A stretch of DNA of 64,000 nt from Oleispira sp036960605 (GTDB lineage Bacteria; Pseudomonadota; Gammaproteobacteria; Pseudomonadales; Oceanobacteraceae), in the NCBI GenBank assembly GCA_036960605.1, contig JBALXI010000017.1, positions 1 through 64,000 on the forward strand. The letters are read 5' to 3'. Positions within the stretch are counted from its first letter, which is position 1, and each line of letters begins with the position of its first letter. The notes beneath the pieces are model-generated. The model was not told the origin of the DNA and ran no database searches. It worked only from the letters and a program-made list of their open reading frames with translations. This document shows positions 7,481-16,148 of this stretch, piece by piece. Both the position numbers and the translations under genes were made by a program.

Positions 7481-9373
7481 TTAACTCAAGCTAGAGATTA
7501 AACCGATTAAGCTATCACTATCAATACCAACATCAGTATATTGCTGCGCAGGCGACGCATGCTCTATATAGCGATCAGGGATGCCCACCAGCTGACACGG
7601 TATCTGCAAGCGTTGCTTGGCCAAGTATTCCAGCACCGCTGATCCTGCACCGCCGATCGTCGCATTTTCTTCAATACAGATAAGCTGATCATGGGATTGA
7701 GCTAATTCTGATACGAGCGCTTCATCTAGTGGCTTAACAAAACGCATATCCGCAATACTAATATCAATGCCTTGCTTAGCTAATATTTCAGCCGCGGCCA
7801 AAGAAACATTCACACAAGAGCCAAACGCGAGTACTGCAATCGACTTGCCTATATTGCTTTCTTCACTGCGCTGACGACGCATAATGCCTTTACCAATCGG
7901 TAATAGCTGCATCTTAGTTTGTGCTTCGATACCCGTACCCGAACCCCGCGGATAACGTACCGCCGTTGGCCCTTGGTATTGATAGCCGGTGTATAACATT
8001 TGGCGGCATTCGTCTTCATTCGACGGTGCCATGATTACCATATTTGGGATCGGACGTAGGAAGCTATAATCGTAAGCGCCATGGTGAGTCGGACCATCTT
8101 CACCCACCAGCCCGGCTCGATCGATGGCAAACATCACATCAAGATTCTGCAAGGCGACATCATGTATTAACTGATCGTAGCCACGTTGTAAGAAGGTTGA
8201 ATAAATCGCGACGACAGGCTTGGCACCTTCACATGCCATACCTGCAGCCAATGTGACCGCATGCTGTTCAGCAATGGCGACATCAAAATAACGTTTAGGA
8301 TATAGCTCCGAGAAGCGAATCATATCCGAGCCTTCGCGCATGGCTGGGGTAATGCCCATCAAGCGTTCATCGACTTCGGCCATATCACACAGCCAGTTAC
8401 CAAACACATTCGAGTAGGTTGGTTTAGCGACGGCCGTCGAGACGATATTTTGTTTCTTTAAAGCGTGATACTTAATTTGCTCAGCTTCTGCTGGCGCAAA
8501 ACCTTTGCCTTTTTTCGTCACAATGTGAAGAAACTTAGGCCCAGGTAATTTTTTAAGGTTGGCTAAGGTATGTACGAGCTCTTCGGTATCGTGGCCATCG
8601 ATCGGGCCGTAATAATTAAAGCCCAGCTCTTCAAATAAGATTCCCGGCGCGACCATCGCTTTCATGTGCTCTTCGGTCTTGCGCATGAACTTCCAAGCCG
8701 TGCTACTTTTTTGTAATATTTTCTTACTGCCTTCGCGGAAAGAGGTATACGTTGGGCTAGACCATAGGCGAGTAAAATACTTATTCAAAGCACCGACGTT
8801 ATCAGAAATGGCCATATCGTTATCGTTGAGGATAACCAATACATCCGCTTTCTCATGACCTGCATGGTTTAACGCTTCGAACGCCATACCCGCCGTCATC
8901 GCGCCATCGCCAATAATGGCAACCGCTTGATTATCTTTACCCATCGCACGCATACCCAGGCTCATGCCCATCGCCGCGCTAATCGAAGTACTCGAGTGGC
9001 CAACACCAAAAGTATCGTATTCACTTTCACTGCGTAATGGAAAAGCAGCCGGGCCTTCTTTACTGCGAATCGTCGGCATTTGCTCACGACGACCGGTAAT
9101 GATTTTATGCGGATAAGCTTGGTGACCGACATCCCACACAAGTTTGTCGTTTGGGGTATCAAAGACGTAATGAAGCGCGGTGGTTAATTCAACCACGCCT
9201 AGCCCAGCACCAAAGTGTCCGCCAGATTGGCCAACGCTATAGATAAGGTATGCGCGTAACTCGTGATTAAATTGCTCAAGTTGATCGAGAGCTAATAAGC
9301 GCAAGTCTGCCGCATTGGTCACAGAGTCCAATAACGGTGTTGAAGGTCTTTCATTGGGTATTTCAGTAAACAT
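7481..9373 (-). CDS. dxs: 1-deoxy-D-xylulose-5-phosphate synthase
   Basis: Thiamine-diphosphate enzyme that condenses pyruvate and glyceraldehyde-3-phosphate, the first step of the MEP isoprenoid pathway. The cofactor-binding segment GDGAMTAGMAFEALNHAG followed by ILNDNDMAIS is complete. Other family marks are WDVGHQAYPHK, VGHSSTSISAAMG, DVAIAEQHAV and FAIDRAGLVGEDGPTHHG. Length is about 630, as usual. The ATG at 9373 is chosen; a GTG three codons upstream (9382) is the alternative. In related genomes it directly follows ispA; here a 341-base gap with a repeat element separates them. Confidence 0.97.
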   Translation of the reverse strand: MFTEIPNERPSTPLLDSVTNAADLRLLALDQLEQFNHELRAYLIYSVGQSGGHFGAGLGVVELTTALHYVFDTPNDKLVWDVGHQAYPHKIITGRREQMPTIRSKEGPAAFPLRSESEYDTFGVGHSSTSISAAMGMSLGMRAMGKDNQAVAIIGDGAMTAGMAFEALNHAGHEKADVLVILNDNDMAISDNVGALNKYFTRLWSSPTYTSFREGSKKILQKSSTAWKFMRKTEEHMKAMVAPGILFEELGFNYYGPIDGHDTEELVHTLANLKKLPGPKFLHIVTKKGKGFAPAEAEQIKYHALKKQNIVSTAVAKPTYSNVFGNWLCDMAEVDERLMGITPAMREGSDMIRFSELYPKRYFDVAIAEQHAVTLAAGMACEGAKPVVAIYSTFLQRGYDQLIHDVALQNLDVMFAIDRAGLVGEDGPTHHGAYDYSFLRPIPNMVIMAPSNEDECRQMLYTGYQYQGPTAVRYPRGSGTGIEAQTKMQLLPIGKGIMRRQRSEESNIGKSIAVLAFGSCVNVSLAAAEILAKQGIDISIADMRFVKPLDEALVSELAQSHDQLICIEENATIGGAGSAVLEYLAKQRLQIPCQLVGIPDRYIEHASPAQQYTDVGIDSDSLIGLISSLS

Positions 9374-9525
9374 GCACTTCACGATTTAGGCTGGCAAGTA
9401 GGGTGAAAGCCATTCCGCCTTCCCCTCAAGCACTTATTCATTATAGAAAAGACGCTATTCTACCCGCCTATCTCCGCAAGTAGAACCTATATTTAGCAAA
9501 GGCCATGCGCCTTTATTAACGTTAT

Positions 9526-9699
9526 TGTAACTATTCAGTAGGTTTTATAAATCGATCCATGATCGGGTATTTATTCCACAAAACGGCGTGAATACGCTCC
9601 CTGTAGCCTTAGTTCGGCTTCCTGCCTCGCATATTTGTTCCACAAACACCCAATAATGAATCTTATTCTGTCTAAATTTGAACTACCTGAATAGTTACA
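9526..9699. repeat. MITE-like repeat element with 13-bp inverted termini, between ispA and dxs
   Basis: TGTAACTATTCAG (9526-9538) is the exact reverse complement of CTGAATAGTTACA (9687-9699), bounding a 174-base non-coding segment. Inside are two copies of TTCCACAAA (9574-9582 and 9638-9646) flanking GGCGTGAATACGCTCCCTGT, a style seen in dispersed repeats of marine gammaproteobacteria (from memory, unverified). Flanking CGTTAT and CGTGAT could be a decayed target duplication. It fills much of the 9374-9723 gap; nothing else was found there. Confidence 0.6.
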
Positions 9700-9723
9700 C
9701 GTGATTTAAGAAAGAAACGCTGA

Positions 9724-10620
9724 TTAATGATCACGGGTAATAATGTAGTCGGCCAGTTGTGACAAGGCTGAGGTATCGCCCGACAGCTGATCCAGAGCCT
9801 GTAATGCCAACTGATGTAATTGAGCCGCTTTCTCTTTCGCGCCCGCTAAACCCAATAATGCAGGATACGTCGGTTTATTTAATGCCACATCCGCACCCTG
9901 CTGCTTGCCGAGGGTTTCGGTATCGCTTTCAATATCCAGAATGTCATCTTGTACCTGAAACGCAAGACCAATGGCATTAGCATAGATAGTGAGCTGCTTT
10001 AATGTGGCCTCATCTGGCTGTCCGCAATGCGCGCCCATTAAGACACTAATGCGGATTAACGCACCGGTTTTATGACCGTGCATACGTTCGAGATGGGCAA
10101 GATCAACGGCCTTGCCCACGGATGCTAAATCAATCGCCTGCCCTGCCACCATACCGGCGGCGCCTGCACCCTGACTTAATAGGCTAACTAATTTTAAACG
10201 TTGAGTATTAGAAAAATCAGCAGGCATATCCGCCAAAATTTCAAACGCCCCCGTCAATAACGCATCACCGGCTAAAATCGCCGTCGCTTCATTGAATTGG
10301 ATATGACACGTTGGCTGCCCACGGCGTAAATCATCATCATCCATGGCCGGAAGATCATCATGTACCAGCGAATAGCTGTGCACCATTTCAATCGCCGCCA
10401 TCGCGATATCAACCCGAGCATCATCAACTCCCATTGCCTGAGCCGTAGCCTGAACAAGGAAAGGACGTACCCGTTTACCGCCATTAAACAAGCTATACGC
10501 CATAGCATCAGCAAGATAATCATCACTGATATTCAGATGTTTTAAGGCAAGCGCTAAGGCTTTTTCACAGCGCTGCTGGCTCGTGAGCAACTCTTGCTTA
10601 AAGGTAGCAGGTAACGTCAT
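9724..10620 (-). CDS. ispA: Farnesyl diphosphate synthase
   Basis: Trans-prenyltransferase that joins dimethylallyl and isopentenyl diphosphates to farnesyl diphosphate, precursor of quinone side chains and undecaprenol. The first aspartate-rich motif is in VHDDLPAMDDDDLRRG and the second in QVQDDILDIESDTE. NGGKRVRPF near residue 47 and GHKTGALI are also diagnostic. Length 298 is normal. It starts 5 bases after the xseB stop, and its ribosome site lies within the xseB end. It is the middle gene of xseB-ispA-dxs. Confidence 0.97.
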   Translation of the reverse strand: MTLPATFKQELLTSQQRCEKALALALKHLNISDDYLADAMAYSLFNGGKRVRPFLVQATAQAMGVDDARVDIAMAAIEMVHSYSLVHDDLPAMDDDDLRRGQPTCHIQFNEATAILAGDALLTGAFEILADMPADFSNTQRLKLVSLLSQGAGAAGMVAGQAIDLASVGKAVDLAHLERMHGHKTGALIRISVLMGAHCGQPDEATLKQLTIYANAIGLAFQVQDDILDIESDTETLGKQQGADVALNKPTYPALLGLAGAKEKAAQLHQLALQALDQLSGDTSALSQLADYIITRDH

Positions 10621-10625
10621 AAAAA

Positions 10626-10871
10626 TTATTCTTCGTCTTCGATGGATGGGCTATTAAAAGGCTGAGCTTCCATCTGGCCATTTTTCTGTAATAACAACTG
10701 AACTTTTTGCTCGGCTTTCGTCAGAGCATTCTGGCAGTCTCGAGTATATTTAATGCCTTGTTCAAACGCCTTCAAAGAATCTTCAAGGCTCATTTCGCCA
10801 GACTCCATACGCTCAACAAGACTTTCTAATTCCGCTAGGGATTGTTCAAAATGGAAGGTTGTTTTAGCCAT
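10626..10871 (-). CDS. xseB: Exodeoxyribonuclease VII small subunit
   Basis: Small subunit of exonuclease VII, which degrades single-stranded DNA together with XseA. The 81-residue helical protein has the family pattern FEQSLAELESLVERMESGEMSLEDSL, with a conserved FEQGIKYTRDCQ helix. The ATG at 10871 is preferred because AGGTG lies 5 bases before it; an ATG 33 bases upstream gives an atypical extension. First gene of the xseB-ispA-dxs group, divergent from pomA. Confidence 0.95.
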   Translation of the reverse strand: MAKTTFHFEQSLAELESLVERMESGEMSLEDSLKAFEQGIKYTRDCQNALTKAEQKVQLLLQKNGQMEAQPFNSPSIEDEE

Positions 10872-11061
10872 AGTGCACCTATATTTTCTGCTTAAAGCCA
10901 TCACTTAGTCGCGCCACACTAACCGAGCAATCCTTTCTAATCAAGTGAGGATTCAAGTGTTAAATCATGTAGCGACTTTTACAGCAGAATAAAAATCTTT
11001 GTCTACACTTTTGATATACAGCTTTATATACCTTCATTTTTAAAGAGCTAAAGGAGTAGCG

Positions 11062-11817
11062 GTGGATCTCGCATCACTGATTGGAATATTAGGCGCCTTT
11101 GGCCTAGTGGTTATGGCGATGGTAATGGGTGGCGACATTATGATGTTCGTCAACATCCCCTCATTGCTTATTGTAGTGGCCGGTAGCTTGTGTGTGGTTC
11201 TCATGAAATTTGAACTTGCCACATTTTTTGGCTCTTTTGGCATTATGGCGAAAGCCTTCATGTTTAAAACCAGCAAGCCAGAAGAAATCATCGAAGAAAC
11301 AGTAGAGCTTGCAGGCCTTGCCCGTAAAGGCGGACTACTATCGCTTGAAGGCAAAGAAGTCAGCAACGATTTTTTAGCCAAAGGCATTCAGCTCTTAGTT
11401 GATGGCCATGACCCTGAAGTCGTCAAAGCCCTGCTTGGAAAAGATATGAAAATGGCCCAAGAACGCCACAAATACGGCGCTACTTTTTTCACCCATATGG
11501 GTGATGTTGGCCCTGCTATGGGCATGATTGGTACCTTAATTGGTTTGGTTGCCATGCTTGCCAATATGGATGATCCCAAATCGATCGGTCCGGCCATGGC
11601 GGTTGCTCTATTAACGACGCTGTATGGCGCTATGATGGCAACGATGGTCATGCTTCCTATGGCTGATAAATTGATATTACGTGCGGAACAAGAAAGCTTG
11701 ATTCAATCGATGATCATTGATGCCTTAATCGCTATTCAAGGCGGTCAAAATCCTCGTGTAATTGAAGCGATGCTACAGAATTACGTCAAAGAGAAACAAC
11801 GTGCGGTAGCGGAGTAA
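11062..11817 (+). CDS. pomA: Flagellar motor stator protein PomA (MotA family, sodium type)
   Basis: Inner-membrane stator subunit that, with PomB, passes ions to turn the flagellum. MDLASLIGILGAFGLVVMAM and the cytoplasmic ISNxF-like region closely resemble Vibrio PomA, as does HMGDVGPAMGMIGTLIGLVAML in the third membrane segment. Four transmembrane segments and a charged cytoplasmic loop are visible. Length is 251. It starts with GTG, 5 bases after AAGGAG. It is divergent from xseB-ispA-dxs, the arrangement known from Vibrio. Sodium use is inferred from similarity. Confidence 0.95.
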   Translation: MDLASLIGILGAFGLVVMAMVMGGDIMMFVNIPSLLIVVAGSLCVVLMKFELATFFGSFGIMAKAFMFKTSKPEEIIEETVELAGLARKGGLLSLEGKEVSNDFLAKGIQLLVDGHDPEVVKALLGKDMKMAQERHKYGATFFTHMGDVGPAMGMIGTLIGLVAMLANMDDPKSIGPAMAVALLTTLYGAMMATMVMLPMADKLILRAEQESLIQSMIIDALIAIQGGQNPRVIEAMLQNYVKEKQRAVAE

Positions 11818-11823
11818 TCAAGG

Positions 11824-12801
11824 ATGAGTGATGAGGAAGAAGAAGTCTGTGAATGCCCTGCGGGTATTCCAGCGTGGGTAATGACATTCGCAGACTTAAT
11901 GTCGCTACTCATGTGTTTCTTCGTTTTATTATTATCATTTGCCGAAATGGACGCATTAAAATTTAAACGTCTTGCCGGTGAATTACGCCAAGCGTTTGGT
12001 GTACAAACTGAAATTAATGCTGACGATCCACCTAAAGGCACCAGTGTTATTGCCAAACATTTTAGCCCCTCAATTCCCGAGCCAACTCCCATTAATGAAA
12101 TACGCCAAAAAACCAGTGACCTAACCAAAAGCAGCTTAGAAGTACTGTGCCAAGATGAACTGACTCAACAACAAGAGCGCCAAGGCGATGAAGGTCAAAA
12201 AACTCGAGAAATTGCAGTCCCAAAAGATTCAGCAGATGAGAAAAAAGCAGAAGAAACTGCCGTTGAAATTGCCGCTGAATTAGAGGCAGAAGTCTCTAGC
12301 GGAAAAATCGAAGTTGAAACTCAAGGTAAAAAAATCATTATTCGTATCCGTGAAAATGGGGCTTTCCGTTCAGGGTCAGATTATATCCACGATAAATTTT
12401 TACCGGTTATCGATAAAATTCGTGAAGTATTAGTGACTATTCCAGGGCTTATTTCAGTCGAAGGCCATACCGATGATATACCGAGTCAAGGTGGACGCTT
12501 TCGCTCCAACTGGGCATTATCTTCCGCTCGTGCAGCAGCGTTTGCTCAGGAATTATTTATTGCCCCAGAGATGAAGCAAGAAAGATTTCAAGTTGTGGGT
12601 CATGGTGATGTTCGACCCTTAGTTGAAAATACCAATGCCGAATCTCGTGCTAAAAATCGCCGGGTCGAGATTATTATTTTACAAACCACTGAAAATGACG
12701 ATGATGACAAACCCTTAATTGAGAACCCAGATAAAAAAATAGATGATGCACTCAACGCAAGACCAGAAGACTTCGAGCTCGATGCTAATGAGATTTTTTA
12801 A
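11824..12801 (+). CDS. pomB: Flagellar motor stator protein PomB (MotB family)
   Basis: Partner of PomA. A short acidic N-terminus leads into one transmembrane helix with the ion-binding aspartate Asp24 in MTFADLMSLLMCFFVLLLSF. Residues 45-70 resemble the PomB plug and linker, including PKGTSVIAKHF. A charged linker (about 100-165) leads to an OmpA-like peptidoglycan-binding domain with VEGHTDDIPS and NRRVEIIIL. The acidic C-terminal tail (after about 290) is longer than in MotB. It begins 6 bases after the pomA stop, in the same operon. Confidence 0.95.
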   Translation: MSDEEEEVCECPAGIPAWVMTFADLMSLLMCFFVLLLSFAEMDALKFKRLAGELRQAFGVQTEINADDPPKGTSVIAKHFSPSIPEPTPINEIRQKTSDLTKSSLEVLCQDELTQQQERQGDEGQKTREIAVPKDSADEKKAEETAVEIAAELEAEVSSGKIEVETQGKKIIIRIRENGAFRSGSDYIHDKFLPVIDKIREVLVTIPGLISVEGHTDDIPSQGGRFRSNWALSSARAAAFAQELFIAPEMKQERFQVVGHGDVRPLVENTNAESRAKNRRVEIIILQTTENDDDDKPLIENPDKKIDDALNARPEDFELDANEIF

Positions 12802-12836
12802 GTCTTTCAGAAAAATTAAAATAAAAAGGAATAGTA

Positions 12837-13385
12837 ATGACAGATGAACGTCGCCGATTTTTTCGCATTGATGATGAAGCAGAAATCAGTTTCAAAACGA
12901 TCAGCGATGAAGAGTATGAGGCTTGGGGTAATGGCCAAAAAGATGAGGAGGGAGAAAAACTGGCCAAGCTAGAAACTGAGCTGAGTATGACGTTAGCTAA
13001 TCTAAAAAGCCAACAACCTCAATTAGCCAAAATTTGTGAACTGTTAAATCAGAAAATGAATTATATGATGAGCTCTAATTCAAAAACGCATGGTTTTATT
13101 GATGATGGTGAATTAAAACCGATTAATTTGAGTGCTTGTGGTATTGCGTTTCACACCGATCAGAATATTCCTAAAAATGAAAACATCTTATTACAGCTAA
13201 AGCTAAAGCCCTCAAATGTTGCCATCGTCACAACAGGTAAGGTAATCGGGGTTGGTTCCACCAATGGGAAGAATATTGTTCGGGTTGATTTTCAAGATCT
13301 AGGGGAAAGCAACCAGGACCTATTAATGCAGCACTTGTTTCAAGTCCAGAGTCGAGAATTAAAAAAACAGCGCGACAATAGCGAA
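12837..13385 (+). CDS. PilZ-domain protein with a helical insertion
   Basis: Putative cyclic-di-GMP binding protein. The PilZ arginine motif ERRRFFRIDDE is at the N-terminus and the second motif NLSACGIAF at residues 97-105 (N/D-x-S-x-x-G). Between them is a charged, probably coiled-coil, insertion of about 70 residues (22-90) not present in minimal PilZ domains. AAAGGA lies 6 bases before the ATG. It starts 35 bases after pomB in the same direction, suggesting it links cyclic-di-GMP to motor function or motility, but that role is inferred from position only. Confidence 0.82.
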
Positions 13386-13490
13386 TAATACAGCCATGTA
13401 ACAATAGTTTGTCCCCATAAAATGGCCTAATTAGCGATATGTATTAACCATTTCATGACATTGCTGTAGCTATTTGAGCCAAGTTAATTT

Positions 13491-13520
13491 TAATGATTGC
13501 AAAGCACTCTTGAATCATTA
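13491..13520. promoter_or_regulatory. Inverted repeat upstream of the phospholipase-like gene
   Basis: TAATGATT (13491-13498) and AATCATTA (13513-13520) form an 8-bp inverted repeat about 95 bases before the start at 13614. It could be an operator half-site pair; no regulator is adjacent. A run of ten T follows at about 13551-13560. Confidence 0.3.
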
Positions 13521-13613
13521 ATCTAATGAAATAAACCTAGCCATACCAATATTTTTTTTTGGTGGGAGCTAAAGTAAAAATATAACAATAAAATCACCTC
13601 AAAGAGCAGTCAC

Positions 13614-14648
13614 ATGATGAAAAAAACACTCACAATGGTAACGGCCGCTGGCTTAATGCTGGGCAGCCTTGAATCTCAAGCTTTTACACAACCCACTCAC
13701 AAACGCATCGTCGAAGATGCTGTTGCCTATATGGCAGCGCACCCTGAATCAACTAATTTCGCTCAACTATCCGCAACGGCTAATGCTGCGGGTTATACCA
13801 TCGAGCAATTTGCCGACGCATTGGGCCAAGGCGCTCGTGACGTTGATGATTTCCAAGATACTTTTTTGTGTGGCGCAGTAACCGGTGATTGTGTAGACGC
13901 TCCCGTATTTGGTATTGGTAGCTTTGTTGCAACTTATACTGCTTGGTGGCACTTCCAGAACCATTCACGTGGTGGCGATGCACACGGAAACGACCTAGCG
14001 GGATATAACTACAGCCAAATTCCTGTGAAAGGTACCGAAGATACATTATTAGGTACTTGGTTAGTGGGTGATCACCTTGACGATGGTAAAGGTGGTATGA
14101 CGGGTTGGTGTTTCTGGCGCTGGTGTAGCGAAGATTCTGAATACAACTCTTACGAAAAAACGGCTAAAAATTACAGTGTTGGCAGCTACAACAGTAAGTC
14201 ACATTACGACGATTTCGAAGACGCTGCCTTCCAGCCAATCGATAACCTAGGTCAGTACTGGTACAACGAGTTCATTAAAACGCCTACCGTACAAACATTA
14301 GGTTTCGCTTTACATACAACAGATTTGCTTCAGCCACACCATACCTGGACGACGTCAGCTAACAACCACGGTGGCTGGGAGTCTTGGGTTGAAGATAACT
14401 ACACAGCAAAAGACATGAATAATGATGCAGCGGTTACTGAAGCAATGAAGAGCTTCACGCCAGTACCAGCCAACCAGAATGATATTCGCCCTTTATTAAC
14501 TGAAGGTGGCGCAATTTCTTATGGCCAAGGCGGCATCGTATTAAGCAGCACCAGTGATGCAGATCGCTCTGAAGTTGCGGCGACCGTAATTCCTCACGCA
14601 ATCGCGATGGTTGTTCACGTACTAAACCACGCGGCTGATCGCCTTTAA
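13614..14648 (+). CDS. Secreted zinc-dependent phospholipase C / S1-P1 nuclease-fold protein
   Basis: Exported hydrolase-like protein. The signal peptide (residues 1-23) ends LESQA. The metal-ligand pattern of the zinc-dependent phospholipase C superfamily is visible: His29 in TQPTHKRI, Asp76/78/79 in GARDVDDFQ, His113 and His117 in AWWHFQNHSR, His234 and Asp237 then His242/243 in LHTTDLLQPHHTW, and His252 with Glu256 in NHGGWESWVED. Cysteines near 86, 93, 166 and 171 could form disulfides. Length is 344. Phospholipid versus nucleic acid substrate cannot be decided from sequence. A parvulin-like foldase and an anchored protein follow downstream. Confidence 0.78.
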   Translation: MMKKTLTMVTAAGLMLGSLESQAFTQPTHKRIVEDAVAYMAAHPESTNFAQLSATANAAGYTIEQFADALGQGARDVDDFQDTFLCGAVTGDCVDAPVFGIGSFVATYTAWWHFQNHSRGGDAHGNDLAGYNYSQIPVKGTEDTLLGTWLVGDHLDDGKGGMTGWCFWRWCSEDSEYNSYEKTAKNYSVGSYNSKSHYDDFEDAAFQPIDNLGQYWYNEFIKTPTVQTLGFALHTTDLLQPHHTWTTSANNHGGWESWVEDNYTAKDMNNDAAVTEAMKSFTPVPANQNDIRPLLTEGGAISYGQGGIVLSSTSDADRSEVAATVIPHAIAMVVHVLNHAADRL

Positions 14649-14660
14649 TCAGCGGCACTT

Positions 14661-14699
14661 AATCGGTGAGCTATATTAATAGCCCGTAGTTCACCGATT
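14661..14699 (+). terminator. Hairpin after the phospholipase-like gene
   Basis: AATCGGTGA (14661-14669) pairs with TCACCGATT (14691-14699), enclosing an inner GCTAT/ATAGC stem (14670-14683). It begins 12 bases after the stop. The following tract is only moderately T-rich, so termination may be partial. Confidence 0.55.
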
Positions 14700-14758
14700 C
14701 ATTCTCTCCTTTATCTCCATTCCAGATAGACTCTATCTTTACTTCTGCGACGACATTT

Positions 14759-16090
14759 ATGAAAAACTTAATAGCTTTAGCATTTTTACTGATGGCTAAT
14801 ATTTCTCAAGCCGCGATTCAATACGATATAAAAGACCCTCGTATTGCTGCAAAAATGGATAATCTCGTACTGAGCGCAGATATTGTCGAAATGTTCTGGC
14901 AGTCCTATAACCACCCTAATCGCCCTATTTCTCCACCACAGGCGATGCAGCGTATTATTGATGACGCACTGTTAGCGCAATATGCCCGCGAATCACTAAC
15001 AGCAGAAGAACTAGCCAACGCGAATAAAGTAGGTTTTGCCAATGATGTGAAGCTAGAAGACAGAACGACTGCATTAATCCGTAAAGCTTATAAAGATATA
15101 CTCACCAAAAAAGTTGAAGATTACCCAGACAGGCTGGCTGGTTTCTATCAATACAACGCTGACCTTACCGCTAAAAAATTAGCGCAGATCATGACGTTAA
15201 AATCTTCATTAATGATTGAAGCGAATGATAAGCAAAAGAAAGTGGCAAAAGAGACGATCGTCGCCACTATTGATTTTAGCAAGGCGGGCTTTGATACCCC
15301 ACCTCAGGAACTGACATTATGGGATATTTATCATCGCCAAAATGTTCAGGGCCGATTAGCCATTCACAAAGCAAATATTGAACATCTAAAAGTGCAAATC
15401 AAACAAAGAATCGAATCATTATTCGTACTCAATTGGGCGAAAAGCCAATTACCTCCTGAAGATGCTCAGGCGATTCAGCAAATCATTTTAAATGAACAGC
15501 ATAAAGCACGCTTACTTGAAAGCATGGGACTCTATGCCGATGTTCATGATGACAATCCCGCTTTACGCAAACGCGCAAAAAGAATTAGCGATGACAAAAT
15601 CAAACAGTTTTATAACGATAACCAAGATGAGTTCTCTGTTATTGAACGTGTGAGAGCCCGTCATATTCGAGTTGATAATCAAGCACTCGCCGATACAGTA
15701 GTCGCTGAAGTTAAAGCGGGATTAAATTTCAACGACGCGATTAAAAAATATTCTATCGCGGGCGATAAAAATGATCCTATTCCGGGTAGTCTCGGCTGGC
15801 TAAAGCGCAGTGATAAGAAACGAGGTTGGTTGCATGCTGTTGCTTTCATACAGCAAGAAGGCAAAGTCTCGGCCGCATTTCGTAGCCCTATAAATCAAGG
15901 GGACATCGTTTATGAAATCATTTTGGCTGACGAAAGAATTGAGGGTATCTTGCCGTATTCTGATCCTACCGTACGCTATGAAGCGAGCCGTGATATCGCC
16001 TTGAAGGAATTAAAAGAAGAGTTTATAGCACTGCAGTCAAAACTTCGAAAAGATGCCAATATTCATTTAAATAAAGCGGCTTTAAAGTAA
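14759..16090 (+). CDS. Exported parvulin-type peptidyl-prolyl isomerase (SurA/PpiD-like)
   Basis: Periplasmic foldase candidate. The signal peptide (residues 1-18) ends ISQAA. A long helical N-terminal region (about 25-280) precedes a PpiC-type rotamase domain (about 290-385), recognised by RVRARHIRV, FNDAIKKYSIAGD, IPGSLGWLKRSD and SPINQGDIVYEIIL. The last 50 residues are helical. It resembles SurA in having helices around a parvulin domain, but only one such domain is present. The phospholipase-like gene 110 bases upstream is a plausible client; that is inference. Confidence 0.75.
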   Translation: MKNLIALAFLLMANISQAAIQYDIKDPRIAAKMDNLVLSADIVEMFWQSYNHPNRPISPPQAMQRIIDDALLAQYARESLTAEELANANKVGFANDVKLEDRTTALIRKAYKDILTKKVEDYPDRLAGFYQYNADLTAKKLAQIMTLKSSLMIEANDKQKKVAKETIVATIDFSKAGFDTPPQELTLWDIYHRQNVQGRLAIHKANIEHLKVQIKQRIESLFVLNWAKSQLPPEDAQAIQQIILNEQHKARLLESMGLYADVHDDNPALRKRAKRISDDKIKQFYNDNQDEFSVIERVRARHIRVDNQALADTVVAEVKAGLNFNDAIKKYSIAGDKNDPIPGSLGWLKRSDKKRGWLHAVAFIQQEGKVSAAFRSPINQGDIVYEIILADERIEGILPYSDPTVRYEASRDIALKELKEEFIALQSKLRKDANIHLNKAALK

Positions 16091-16101
16091 AGTCGCCTCA
16101 C

Positions 16102-16124
16102 TCGCAGGGCTAAATACCCTGCGA
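16102..16124 (+). terminator. Hairpin between the foldase and the small anchored protein
   Basis: TCGCAGGG (16102-16109) and CCCTGCGA (16117-16124) form a perfect 8-bp stem with a 7-base loop, 12 bases after the foldase stop. ATTTTT follows about 8 bases later. It may terminate or attenuate transcription into the next gene. Confidence 0.5.
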
Positions 16125-16148
16125 CATCTACATTTTTAGAGTTGTAAT

